The notes under the pieces: generated by a model | Database searches by the model: none | What the model was told of the DNA's origin: nothing | Seen by the model: only the letters and a program-made list of their open reading frames with translations | NCBI RefSeq assembly: GCF_025352645.1 | Contig: NZ_JANXSO010000002.1 | Location: forward strand, 1 to 36,337 | Length of the DNA stretch: 36,337 nt | Origin: Iodobacter sp. | GTDB lineage: Bacteria > Pseudomonadota > Gammaproteobacteria > Burkholderiales > Chitinibacteraceae | Reading direction: 5' to 3' | In this document: in pieces, positions 17,447 to 26,639 of the stretch | Numbering within the stretch: the stretch's first letter is position 1 | Layout of the letters: each line of letters begins with the position of its first letter | Program-made: the position numbers and the translations under genes

Positions 17447-18598
17447 ATGGTTTGGACGTTTAAGCGTTGGTCATGGCTGCGTATGCTGGTGGTTGTCATA
17501 CTGCTGGCTCTGCTTGGCTGGGGAATTAAAGCGATTTTTTTCCCTAGCAAAGCAGCACCTCAATACACCACGGCAAAGGTGGCAAAGGCTGATTTAGAAA
17601 ACGCGGTGCTGGCGACAGGTACTTTGCAGGCATTTCGTAAGGTGGACGTGGGGGCGCAGGTTTCTGGGCAGCTGCAAAAGCTGGAAGTAGCTCTGGGCGA
17701 TAGGGTGAAAAAAGGCCAACTGCTGGCGACGATTGATCCGGAGCTGGCGCAAAACGAGGCACTGAATGCCGAGGCTTCATTGGAAGGATTACTCGCGCAA
17801 AGGCAATCTACTTTGTTGCAATTAGAGCAGGCCAAAATAGAATTAGCCCGTCAGCAAACCATGCTGAGCCGTGAAGCCACATCAAGGCAGGCAGTCGAGG
17901 ACGCAAGTTTAAAGCAAAGAACGCTGCAATCTGATTTGGTACAGCGCGATGCCGATGTCAAAAAAGCCAAGCTTACGCTTGATTCTGCAAAAACCCGTCT
18001 TGGTTACACCCGCATTCTTGCGCCGATTGATGGCGAAGTGGCGGCGATTACCACGCTGGAGGGGCAAACCGTGATTGCGGCCCAGCAAGCGCCTAATCTT
18101 TTAACCTTAGCCGATTTAGACACTATCACCGTGAAAGCGCAGATTTCTGAGGCGGATGTGATGAAAATCCACGCTGGGCAGGTCGTTTACTTCACCACGC
18201 TGGGCCAGCCGGATAAGCGCTATTACGGCAAGCTGCGTGCCATTCAGCCCACACCAGAGAAAGTAAACAACGCTATTTTTTATAATGCGCTGTTTGAAGT
18301 GCCTAATCCTAAGCATGAGCTACGCCAAGATATGACGGCGCAGGTGGCGATTGTGCTTGATCACCTGAAAAGCGTGTTAAGCATTCCAACCATTGCGCTG
18401 GGCGTGCGGGCAAAAGACGGGCGTTACACGGTGCAGGTGGTGGGGGCAGACGGCATTGCAGTGAATCGGCAGATAAAAACTGGCATCAATAATAATGTGC
18501 AGGTAGAGGTGCTAGATGGCTTAAAAGAAGGCGATCTGGTGGTAACTGGCGACGCCGCCTCGGGTAAATCTGATACCAGCGTATCGATTGGAGCATAG
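17447..18598 (+). CDS. macA: MacA-type periplasmic adaptor of an ABC efflux pump
   Basis: This is the membrane-fusion protein linking the MacB transporter to an outer-membrane channel. The product has about 383 residues. An N-terminal anchor helix (about 9-30, LRMLVVVILLALLGWGIKAIFF) is followed by a split biotinyl-lipoyl domain (VDVGAQVSGQLQKLEVALGDRVKKGQLLATID and its partner ILAPIDGEVAAITTLEGQTV). A coiled-coil hairpin lies between (about 100-180), then a beta-barrel and a membrane-proximal domain. ATG 17447 is chosen; GTG 17444 directly before it is equally open and both follow a TAAGGA site. The stop is 1 bp before the preferred macB start. Confidence 0.92.
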   Translation: MVWTFKRWSWLRMLVVVILLALLGWGIKAIFFPSKAAPQYTTAKVAKADLENAVLATGTLQAFRKVDVGAQVSGQLQKLEVALGDRVKKGQLLATIDPELAQNEALNAEASLEGLLAQRQSTLLQLEQAKIELARQQTMLSREATSRQAVEDASLKQRTLQSDLVQRDADVKKAKLTLDSAKTRLGYTRILAPIDGEVAAITTLEGQTVIAAQQAPNLLTLADLDTITVKAQISEADVMKIHAGQVVYFTTLGQPDKRYYGKLRAIQPTPEKVNNAIFYNALFEVPNPKHELRQDMTAQVAIVLDHLKSVLSIPTIALGVRAKDGRYTVQVVGADGIAVNRQIKTGINNNVQVEVLDGLKEGDLVVTGDAASGKSDTSVSIGA

Positions 18599-18599
18599 C

Positions 18600-20552
18600 G
18601 TGCGTAAGCCTCTTTTAGAGCTGACGAATATTGTTCGCAGCTTTCCGGCGGGTGAAAGCGAAGCCGTGGTGCTGGATCAGGTGAGCCTTTGTATTCATGC
18701 AGGTGAAATGGTCGCCATTGTGGGCGCATCTGGCTCGGGCAAATCAACGCTGATGAATATTTTGGGTTGCTTGGATAAGCCTACCTCCGGCACTTATTTA
18801 GTCAACGGGCGTGATGTGTCGGGCTTAGATAGCGATGAGCTGGCAGGCTTGCGCCGTGATCGTTTCGGCTTTATTTTTCAGCGCTACCATCTCTTGCCGC
18901 ATTTATCTGCGCAGGGCAATGTGGAAATGCCCGCAGTGTATTCGGGTCTGGCAAGAGCTACGCGGCAGCAACGTTCGCAAGCACTGCTCAGCCGTTTAGG
19001 CCTTAGCGATAAGCTTGAACACCGCCCTTATCAGCTTTCGGGCGGGCAGCAGCAGCGGGTCAGTATTGCCCGTGCGCTAATGAATGGCGGCGAGGTCATT
19101 TTGGCCGATGAGCCAACCGGTGCGCTGGATAGCCATAGCGGCGAAGAAGTCATGAATATCCTGCGCGAGCTACACGCGCAGGGGCATACCGTTATTATTG
19201 TTACCCATGATCATAAAGTGGCCGATTGCGCTGAGCGGATTGTTGAGATTAGCGATGGCCGCATCGTGGCCGATCGTAGCAAGCCGGTGAATGCCACCGT
19301 TGAAGGAAAAATCGCTCCGCATGCAGCAGAGGCCAAATCCTTAAGAATTGTTGCTGATCGTTTTTTAGCGGCTTTAAATATGGCGTGGCGGGCGATGTCG
19401 GCTAACCGTATGCGCACCTTACTGACCATGCTGGGTGTGGTGATTGGCATTACTTCGGTGGTGTCGATTGTGGCGATTGGCGAGGGGGCTAAACATAAAA
19501 TTTTGCAAAATATTGGTGAGATTGGCAGCAACACTATGAGCATCTTCCCCGGCAAAGACTGGGGTGACGATAGGGCGGGTAGCATGCGCACGCTGCTGCC
19601 TGGCGATCTTAGCGCGTTGCAGTCTATGCCCTTTGTGGATAGCGTGACGCCTAGCACCAGTACCAGCTTACGCTTGCGGCACCGCGCTCTGGATGTCAAC
19701 AGTAGTGTGAGCGGGGTAGGGGAGTTTTATTTCCGCGTGAATGGCCTAAAGCCTGCATTAGGGCGGTTTTTTAATGCTGAAGATGTCGCTCGGCAGGCAC
19801 AGCTGGTAGTGATTGATGAAAACACGCAGCGTAAATTATTCGCCAAAGGTGCAGATCCACTAGGGAAGGTGATTTTAGTGGGTAACTTACCTGCCACGGT
19901 GATTGGCGTGGCGGCAGATAATAAGAGCGGTTTTGGCGGTGGTGGGCAAAACCTACAGGCTTGGCTGCCTTTTACCACCACGGCCAACCGTTTGTTTGGT
20001 CAGCAGTATTTCAACAATATCACCGTGCGGGTAAAGGACGGCCAATCCTCTGCTGCGGCCGAGCAAAGTATAGAAAAACTGCTGACTCTGCGCCACGGCA
20101 GCAAGGATTTCTTTATCTACAACATGGACAGCCTAGTTAAAAAAATCGAGCAAACTAGCCAGATGCTGGCCTTGCTGCTGTCGATGATTGCACTGATTTC
20201 CCTTGTAGTTGGCGGCATCGGTGTGATGAATATTATGTTGGTATCGGTGACTGAGCGAACGCGGGAAATTGGGATTCGGATGGCGGTGGGTGCAAGGCAA
20301 AGCGATGTAATGCAGCAGTTTTTAACCGAATCAGTACTGGTCTGCTTGATAGGCGGCGTGATTGGCGTGCTGTTATCACTGGGTATTGGCGCATTAGTGC
20401 AGTTTTTCTTACCGGATTGGAAAATGATTTTCTCCCTAGGCTCTTTTGTTGCCGCCTTTATCTGCTCAACGCTGATCGGCGTTTTCTTTGGCTTTTTGCC
20501 CGCGCGCAATGCCGCACGATTAGACCCCATTGAAGCGCTAGCCCGAGAATAA
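18600..20552 (+). CDS. macB: MacB-type ABC transporter (ATPase and permease in one chain)
   Basis: MacB is a mechanotransmission ABC transporter that drives periplasmic efflux of macrolides, lipopeptides or small peptides through a TolC-like channel. The ATPase domain (about 1-230) has Walker A GASGSGKST, the signature QLSGGQQQRVSIARAL and Walker B VILADEPTGALD. One membrane helix follows (NRMRTLLTMLGVVIGITSVVSIVAIG), then a large periplasmic domain (about 300-520) and three C-terminal helices with the conserved GVMNIMLVSVTERTREIGIRMAVGA. I prefer GTG 18600 because GGAG lies 6-9 bases upstream; a TTG at 18588, overlapping macA, is possible. Length is about 650 residues, normal for MacB. Confidence 0.94.
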   Translation: MRKPLLELTNIVRSFPAGESEAVVLDQVSLCIHAGEMVAIVGASGSGKSTLMNILGCLDKPTSGTYLVNGRDVSGLDSDELAGLRRDRFGFIFQRYHLLPHLSAQGNVEMPAVYSGLARATRQQRSQALLSRLGLSDKLEHRPYQLSGGQQQRVSIARALMNGGEVILADEPTGALDSHSGEEVMNILRELHAQGHTVIIVTHDHKVADCAERIVEISDGRIVADRSKPVNATVEGKIAPHAAEAKSLRIVADRFLAALNMAWRAMSANRMRTLLTMLGVVIGITSVVSIVAIGEGAKHKILQNIGEIGSNTMSIFPGKDWGDDRAGSMRTLLPGDLSALQSMPFVDSVTPSTSTSLRLRHRALDVNSSVSGVGEFYFRVNGLKPALGRFFNAEDVARQAQLVVIDENTQRKLFAKGADPLGKVILVGNLPATVIGVAADNKSGFGGGGQNLQAWLPFTTTANRLFGQQYFNNITVRVKDGQSSAAAEQSIEKLLTLRHGSKDFFIYNMDSLVKKIEQTSQMLALLLSMIALISLVVGGIGVMNIMLVSVTERTREIGIRMAVGARQSDVMQQFLTESVLVCLIGGVIGVLLSLGIGALVQFFLPDWKMIFSLGSFVAAFICSTLIGVFFGFLPARNAARLDPIEALARE

Positions 20553-20554
20553 GC

Positions 20555-21904
20555 ATGAAAAAAATACTTTTACTCTCGCTACTGCTAACAGGTTGCGGCT
20601 CCTTACTTAGCCCTGAGCAAAGCGCGCCATTACCGGCTTTGCCTGCCAACTGGGTAGAGTCTTCTGCTGCCGCAGAACAGCAGAGTGGCGCGTGGTGGTT
20701 GGCTTTTAATGATGCCAAGCTAACTGCGCTGATAAATGATGCTTTGCACAGTAATGCAGATTTATCCGTGGCGGCCATTAGGCTGCGGCGTGCTCACTTA
20801 AAAGAAGGGCAGAGCGAGCACGCCGCAGCCCCAGTCTTAGGTGTGGGTGGCGGAGGCAGTATCAGCCGCAGTTTTGATCCGGTACTCAATAAGCAAAATT
20901 ATAATCTGAGCGCCACGGCCAGCTATGAGTTTGATCTGTGGGGCAAGTTGGTCAGCGATAGAAAAGCCGCTAGAGAAGAAAGTATTGCCTCTGAGGCAGA
21001 CCGGCAGGCGCTTAAATTGTCTATTGCTAGCAGTGTGGCCAATCAGTATTGGAGCATTGCCTTGCTGGAACAGAAGCTAGCGGCCAGTACGCTGAATTTG
21101 CAGCAGCTGCGCCAAGTATTGGAGCTGTTACGCATTAAAGACGAGGCAGGCGCACTCGCCAAAAGTGAGGTGCTGAGCGCTGAGCAAGGCTTAATCAGCG
21201 AAGAAGCCAACCATACCCTGCTATTACAGCAGAGAAAAAGCGCTTTTTATAGCCTGAGTCTATTATTTGATCGGCCACCGCAAAGCTTTACGCTGGCCGG
21301 TGCCAGCCTGCCGCAGGGTGTTTTACCTGTAATTGCAGCTGGGATACCGAGCGAGGTTTTAGCTAGACGCCCAGATTTGCAGGCGATGGAGGCCAGATTA
21401 AGAGCTAGCCTTGCGCAGATTGATATCGCCAGAGCGGCGTTTTACCCCAGTATTTCGCTCACATCTAGCTTAGGGAGCAGTAGTTCTGCACTGGCAGAGC
21501 TGTTTCAGAACCCTTTGGCCTCTGCTGGGCTAAATTTGGCGCTGCCATTTATTGATTGGAATAAGCATCAGCTGAATCTGGATATCACGCGTACGCAGTA
21601 TGAAGAGCAGCTCACCATTTTTAGGCAGACACTCTATAAAGCGCTGGCTGAAACCGAGCAGGGGCTGGATGCCAGAATGCGCTTGGCCGAGCAAAACCAG
21701 CAGTTGGCGCGCTCAGCGCAGCTGGCTAGTAAGCTAGATGATATTGCCTTGGTGCGCTTTGAAGCGGGGGCCACAGATATCCAGCCATGGCTGGACGCTA
21801 GCGCCCGCCGCCGCAACGCCCAAACCAGCCTGTTGCAAAACCGCTTTGATCAGGTGAGTAATCTGCTGGCGTTATATAAAACGCTGGGCGGGGCGGTGGA
21901 GTAA
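20555..21904 (+). CDS. TolC/NodT-type outer-membrane efflux lipoprotein
   Basis: The outer-membrane channel of the pump. It begins MKKILLLSLLLTGCGSLLSP, a lipoprotein signal with lipobox LLTGC (Cys14), as in the NodT subfamily. The 449-residue body contains two outer-membrane-efflux repeats: the first with WWLAFNDAKLTALINDALHSNADLSVAAIRLRRA, the second with PSEVLARRPDLQAMEARLRASLAQIDIARAAFYPSISL, a very typical family segment. It starts 2 bp after the macB stop, so the three genes form one operon for a complete envelope-spanning pump. The substrate is not indicated. Confidence 0.93.
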   Translation: MKKILLLSLLLTGCGSLLSPEQSAPLPALPANWVESSAAAEQQSGAWWLAFNDAKLTALINDALHSNADLSVAAIRLRRAHLKEGQSEHAAAPVLGVGGGGSISRSFDPVLNKQNYNLSATASYEFDLWGKLVSDRKAAREESIASEADRQALKLSIASSVANQYWSIALLEQKLAASTLNLQQLRQVLELLRIKDEAGALAKSEVLSAEQGLISEEANHTLLLQQRKSAFYSLSLLFDRPPQSFTLAGASLPQGVLPVIAAGIPSEVLARRPDLQAMEARLRASLAQIDIARAAFYPSISLTSSLGSSSSALAELFQNPLASAGLNLALPFIDWNKHQLNLDITRTQYEEQLTIFRQTLYKALAETEQGLDARMRLAEQNQQLARSAQLASKLDDIALVRFEAGATDIQPWLDASARRRNAQTSLLQNRFDQVSNLLALYKTLGGAVE

Positions 21905-21920
21905 TTGCTTTAAGCTAATG

Positions 21921-23624
21921 CTAAACCAGATGGAACTGTTTCATCTCTGCCGACAGCGCTTTAGATAGCTCGCGTAGGCGGCGGGCATTGCCTGAGGCTT
22001 TTTCAACGGCGCTGCTGCTGGCTGAGGCCAACTGAGAAACGCGGTCGATATTATCTACAACCTTATTGGCCTCCTGTGACTGTTGTTGCAGCGAGTGGCT
22101 GATATCGTCAATAACGCTACTCATTGCCCCGGCATCAAGGCGAATTGTTTCTATAGCGCTGCCTGCTCGGCTGGCAAGCTCTACGCCGATTTCGACTTTG
22201 TTTACGCCATTATTCATATGGACTGCCGTGTATTCGGTGCCTTCTTGTATTTTGCGCACCTTATCGGTGATTTCTTGTGTGGAGCTGGCGGTGCGTTCGG
22301 CAAGTTTGCGAACCTCATCTGCAACTACGGCAAAACCTCGGCCTTGCTCGCCTGCGCGTGCGGCTTCAATTGCGGCATTTAAAGCCAGCAGATTAGTTTG
22401 GTCGGCAATATCCCGGATCACCTGCACGATAACGGAAATCTGCTGAGCATGGCCGGTCAGCATGGCTACGCTGCCGGAGGCTTCCTGCACCGTAGCCGCG
22501 ATGGTTTTAATGCTGTCTACCGTTTCACGAATCACTTGGTCGCCACGCGTTAAGGTCTGGCTGGAAGAGCGGGTCATTTCACTCGCATTGCTGGCATTGT
22601 TTGAAATCTGATTAATGCTGCTGACCAGCTGCTGCACCGTTTCTCGCATGGCTAACATTGAATCTGACTGAGTTTTAACCAGTTCTTCTGCATCATTAGA
22701 TGCGGTGCTGATTGCATCCGAGCCATTCTCAATTTCTTTAGCAGCGTCTGAAACCTGCTGCATGATATGGCTTAATTTAAGCTGCATATCGGCCATCAGA
22801 GCCAGAAAACTTTCGGGGTCACGCCCACCAGATTCAATCCTGTGGGCAAAATCGCCGGCAGCCATATAGGCAATGTGCTGTCTTGCTTCCTCTACTGTGC
22901 CGCCTACGGTGTTGCGCAAAGCCACAAAGGTACGCCACAGCATAAACAGGGTTACTAGCCCGACTATGATAAAGGCCACTTTAGCAATGCTGGCCAGCTG
23001 GTTAGCATCCTGCACGGCTTTTTCTGTACGGCTTTCAAGCAGGGCATAAAACTCATCAATAGGCTGCATGATTTTGGCTTTGTTGGTGTGGTAGTTCTTA
23101 TCGTGCATCATGGCCCGCGCCTTGGCATAGCCTTCTTCTGCGCCTTCTCCGGTTTTTTTGACGAGGCCCATGGCCTCTACTTCAGTATTGACTAGGCCAT
23201 CTGAGTTCTTTTTGGCTTCGGTGAGTTTGCCAAATTCCTGTTCGGTAAAACCCAGCTCTTTCATCATTTCTAATAGTGGGCGTTTTACGCCAGAATCGGC
23301 TCTGGGGGGCGTGCCCGTGGCCGCTACAAAATCCCAGTAGATGCGGTTGTAGTTTTCTGGGCGAGCTTTTTCGCCATTACGAATTGCCAGAATATCCATA
23401 TATTGCCGCTCATAAGCTGGGTCTCTCGATACCACATAGGTGCGTGCCAGCCGAGTTAAATCATCGGAAGACTGGCGTAGTTCATCGGCAAGCAGATAGG
23501 ACTGATAGCGTTGCAAATTAGCGCTGTCTACCCTGAGATGCAGGCTGACATAGACGGCAAATAAGATAACCAGCGCAATCAGGCAAGCGATGGAGATCAT
23601 CAGGTTTTTTTGGAAAGAAGACAT
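21921..23624 (-). CDS. Methyl-accepting chemotaxis protein
   Basis: A 567-residue transmembrane chemoreceptor. Membrane helix 1 is at about 9-30, then a helical periplasmic sensor (about 31-210) and helix 2 at about 213-234 ([16 protein letters not shown]). A HAMP-like segment and a long signalling hairpin follow, with the conserved tip [43 protein letters not shown]. It ends [12 protein letters not shown] and lacks a C-terminal NWETF-type pentapeptide, so CheR/CheB tethering is not expected. The ligand is unknown. It is convergent with the efflux operon with only 16 bp between the stops; no flagellar regulatory genes are adjacent. Confidence 0.94.
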   Translation of the reverse strand: MSSFQKNLMISIACLIALVILFAVYVSLHLRVDSANLQRYQSYLLADELRQSSDDLTRLARTYVVSRDPAYERQYMDILAIRNGEKARPENYNRIYWDFVAATGTPPRADSGVKRPLLEMMKELGFTEQEFGKLTEAKKNSDGLVNTEVEAMGLVKKTGEGAEEGYAKARAMMHDKNYHTNKAKIMQPIDEFYALLESRTEKAVQDANQLASIAKVAFIIVGLVTLFMLWRTFVALRNTVGGTVEEARQHIAYMAAGDFAHRIESGGRDPESFLALMADMQLKLSHIMQQVSDAAKEIENGSDAISTASNDAEELVKTQSDSMLAMRETVQQLVSSINQISNNASNASEMTRSSSQTLTRGDQVIRETVDSIKTIAATVQEASGSVAMLTGHAQQISVIVQVIRDIADQTNLLALNAAIEAARAGEQGRGFAVVADEVRKLAERTASSTQEITDKVRKIQEGTEYTAVHMNNGVNKVEIGVELASRAGSAIETIRLDAGAMSSVIDDISHSLQQQSQEANKVVDNIDRVSQLASASSSAVEKASGNARRLRELSKALSAEMKQFHLV

Positions 23625-23941
23625 TTTGCACCACCCATTTAAAATTACTCACTCATGCTTACTATGGATGAGCAGCCATCACAAAGCTGCCAAGCTCCTG
23701 TTTTAGCTGACAGCAGGTCATGGGCAAGCATAGGGAACTGGTTGGTATTTTTTGCACCAGATGGCGTTGCCGCTGAATAGTGCAGCAATCACTTTGTAGA
23801 CAAGTATTTAGCTAAAGGTGGTTGTGCGTAAGTAAATGAAGAGGATGGGGAGCGAAGCTAGCTACAGAGCCTAGATGGCAGCATCTGCTTAGGTGGGTAT
23901 TTGTCAGCTTAATATGGACGTTTTATGAGTTATTTTTAAAC

Positions 23942-23990
23942 AAAACCAGCTCAGGTAATAGAGGTTTTGCCTTGCCTGAGCTGGTTTTTT
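23942..23990. terminator. Strong bidirectional-looking stem-loop terminator
   Basis: AAAACCAGCTCAGG (23942-23955) pairs perfectly with CCTGAGCTGGTTTT (23975-23988), followed by more T on the plus strand; on the minus strand the stem is followed by TTTTGTTT. It lies about 200 bp past the end of the minus-strand flavoprotein gene and may end that transcript. The remaining 23625-24189 sequence holds no gene I can support. Confidence 0.6.
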
Positions 23991-24189
23991 GCCAAAAAAA
24001 AGCTTGGTGACGCGTTATGAAGGATTTTTACGTCTGGATTTTATAGAGAACGAAGAGGGGGGGGCTAGCAATAGAGCCAGAATTAATTATTTACTCTTAC
24101 GTAGAGCCATATTTACTGCAATGGCTAAAGCAAGCATATGCCGCCTTAGCCGCAGACATGCGGGCTGGCCTACATGGTGGCCTAAAATA

Positions 24190-25419
24190 CTAAAGGTTTT
24201 TCAGCCATTCCAGTGCCGACAATCCAGATTTGCGGCCACTGGCCATGCAAGCGGTGATTAAATAGCCGCCGGTGGGCGCTTCCCAATCCAGCATTTCGCC
24301 CGAGCAAAACACCCCTGGCATTTTTTCTAGCATCAGCTCTGGGGTCATTGCTGCAAACTTCACACCACCCGCGCTGCTGATCACTTCATCAATTGGGCGT
24401 GGTGCAAGTAGCTTGAGCGGCAGGCTTTTAATGGCTGCGGCTAGTTTATCCATATTATTAAAGTCATCGCGAGAGATCTCTTCGCGTAGCAGGCCTGCTT
24501 TTACCCCTTCAATACCTAGCTTGCGGCGTAAATGGCTGGCCATAGAATCGGCACCGCGTGGGCGCTTTAAGTCTTCTAATACCCGCTCCAGTGATTTGCC
24601 TGGGGCTAAATCAAGCAGGATATCGGCGCTGCCATTGGCTTTAATCTCATCGCGAAAAGCCGCTGCGAAGGTGTAAATTAGGCTGCCTTCAACACCGCCC
24701 TTAGTCAGTACAAATTCACCTTGTTTACGCTGGCCTTTAAATTCAATGGCAACGGCTTTGAGTGGCGAGCCAGCGAAGCGCTCACTTAAGTGATCGCTCC
24801 AGCCAATATCAAAGCCACAATTGGCAGGCTCTAATGGTGCAATATCTACGCCGCGCTCGCTCAGCAGTGGTTGCCACTTACCATCGGAGCCTAGCTTGGC
24901 CCAGCTTGCGCCACCTAAGGCCAGTACGGTGCTGTGGCTACTGCGGCTGATTTCTCCATCGGGCGTATCAAAGCGCAGCAAGCCTGCATCATCCCACCCT
25001 AACCAGCGGTGGCGCACATGGATTTTTACGCCGCTGGCACGCAGCCGAGAAATCCACGCTCTGAGCAGGGGGGCGGCTTTCATTTCCTTAGGAAACACAC
25101 GGCCCGAGCTACCCACAAAAGTTTCGACCCCAAGCCCATGTACCCATTCTTGTAATGCTTCATTGCCAAAAGCCGCTAGCAGAGGCTGTAGCTCTGCACT
25201 GCGCTGGCCGTAGCGGGCCAGGAAGGGCGCGGCGGCTTCGGAATGGGTGATATTTAAACCGCCTACACCGGCGAGCAAAAACTTGCGCCCCACTGACGGC
25301 ATTGCATCATATAAATCGACTTCTACCCCCCCTTGGATGAGTATTTCGGCGGCCATTAGGCCAGCAGGACCACCACCAATAATGGCGACAGATTTGCGGG
25401 AAGTAGGAGTAGTAATCAT
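24190..25419 (-). CDS. BaiN/HI0933-type FAD-dependent oxidoreductase (TIGR03862-like)
   Basis: A flavoprotein of the HI0933/BaiN family, about 409 residues. The N-terminal dinucleotide-binding motif is VAIIGGGPAGLMAAEILIQGG, followed by the family-typical GRKFLLAGVGGLNITHSE. The middle has LALGGASWAKLGSDGKW and the insert domain QGEFVLTKGGVEGSLIYTF. The C-terminus has SSAGGVKFAAMTPELMLEKMPGVFCSGEMLDWEAPTGGYLITACMASG, closing the FAD site. The start MITTPTSRK follows AAGG; an upstream ATG (25533) would add 38 residues without family likeness. The physiological substrate is unknown. It is a single gene with a stem-loop terminator downstream. Confidence 0.9.
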   Translation of the reverse strand: MITTPTSRKSVAIIGGGPAGLMAAEILIQGGVEVDLYDAMPSVGRKFLLAGVGGLNITHSEAAAPFLARYGQRSAELQPLLAAFGNEALQEWVHGLGVETFVGSSGRVFPKEMKAAPLLRAWISRLRASGVKIHVRHRWLGWDDAGLLRFDTPDGEISRSSHSTVLALGGASWAKLGSDGKWQPLLSERGVDIAPLEPANCGFDIGWSDHLSERFAGSPLKAVAIEFKGQRKQGEFVLTKGGVEGSLIYTFAAAFRDEIKANGSADILLDLAPGKSLERVLEDLKRPRGADSMASHLRRKLGIEGVKAGLLREEISRDDFNNMDKLAAAIKSLPLKLLAPRPIDEVISSAGGVKFAAMTPELMLEKMPGVFCSGEMLDWEAPTGGYLITACMASGRKSGLSALEWLKNL

Positions 25420-25731
25420 GAAGGGCCTTACAAGTAAAGCTCCCAAATCTGGCGACTGGGGGCGGGTAGAGCAGCAATGCAGCGTGCTTAAAGCGATTAT
25501 TGCAGTGTATTGCAATGCGTGAATGCGCTGCATTTTAGCAGATTAAAGCGGCTTATATTGCCGGCATAAGTCAGCAATATTGCGATTGGGATTTAGGGCT
25601 GTTGTATTTTTTTGCGTGTTTGTTGTGTGTAAGTAATCGTAAGCGTATAAAGGCGGCAAGCATGCCAATCGCATTAAAGGCGTTGCTGCGATGATTTATT
25701 TTTCTGCGGTAGATAAAATTAAAAAGAGACA

Positions 25732-26637
25732 ATGATGAATATCATGAGTATTTTTCAGCACCTGCGCGTATTGATTGGCCTTGCTGTTATCGCCGTATTG
25801 TATTTTGCATTACATATCTTTGTGGCATCGGTTTCGGCCAATCATGTAGGAGTTGAATTTAATCGTATTGATGGCAAGGTTGAGCCAATTCCTTTATCGA
25901 GTGGCTGGCATTTAATTGGCCTTGGCACCAGCGTAATGGAGTTCCCCACCTTTACCCAGACCTATACGTGGACTAAATCGTCCACAGAAGGCTCGCCTAC
26001 AGATGAATCCATGAATTTTCAAGTGGCATCCGGTATTGTAATCAATGCCGATATCAGCATTTCTTATAGTATTGATTCGGGTAAAGCCCCTGTTTTGTAT
26101 CAGAAATATAAGCGGGGCTATGAAGAAATTACCAGCCAAATTATTCGCAACGCTATTCGTAATTCATTGAATAATTACGGGACTAAATACGATGCCGAAG
26201 GGCTGCTATCTGGCGGCAAAATTAAGCTGGCCGAAGAAGTGCGCACCAAGATTAATCATGAAATGAATCAATACGGGATTATGGTTGAGCAGTTTGGCTT
26301 TGTGAACGAGCTACGGCTGCCAGAAAATATTCAAACCGCCATCAATGCCAAGCTGCAAGCCACCCAAGAAGCTTTAAGATCAGAAGCAATGCTGCGCAAA
26401 AATCTTGCCGATGCCGCTAATGCGGTTGCCGTTGCAAAAGGCCAAGCCGATGCCAAAATCGCTGCCGCACAGGGCGATGCTAGAGCCTTAGAAACCGTAG
26501 GTGAGGCCATTAAAAAATACGGCGCAGAAGCCGCGCAGCTTAAAAACCAGACACTATGGATAGAAAAGTGGGATGGGCAGCTGCCTACTACCAGCTTAGG
26601 AACCAATACAACGGCGATGATCGGTGTGGGCAAATAA
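25732..26637 (+). CDS. SPFH/prohibitin-domain membrane protein
   Basis: A 301-residue stomatin/prohibitin-like protein. One N-terminal membrane helix (about 12-32, LIGLAVIAVLYFALHIFVASV) precedes a Band 7/SPFH domain (about 33-210) containing FNRIDGKVEPIPLSSGWHLIGLG, DISISYSID and the LRLPENIQTAINAKLQATQEALRSE transition. A predicted coiled coil (about 205-275) rich in Ala, Lys and Glu follows. Such proteins form membrane-associated ring or cage oligomers and are linked to protease (FtsH) control and membrane microdomains. No NfeD or FtsH-like partner is adjacent. It converges on the flagellin gene with 2 bp between the stops. Confidence 0.88.
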   Translation: MMNIMSIFQHLRVLIGLAVIAVLYFALHIFVASVSANHVGVEFNRIDGKVEPIPLSSGWHLIGLGTSVMEFPTFTQTYTWTKSSTEGSPTDESMNFQVASGIVINADISISYSIDSGKAPVLYQKYKRGYEEITSQIIRNAIRNSLNNYGTKYDAEGLLSGGKIKLAEEVRTKINHEMNQYGIMVEQFGFVNELRLPENIQTAINAKLQATQEALRSEAMLRKNLADAANAVAVAKGQADAKIAAAQGDARALETVGEAIKKYGAEAAQLKNQTLWIEKWDGQLPTTSLGTNTTAMIGVGK

Positions 26638-26639
26638 GC

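Noticed and set aside
23989-24261. 90-codon plus-strand open frame
   Set aside because: It starts in a terminator stem, overlaps the end of the flavoprotein gene on the other strand, and has a composition unlike real proteins.
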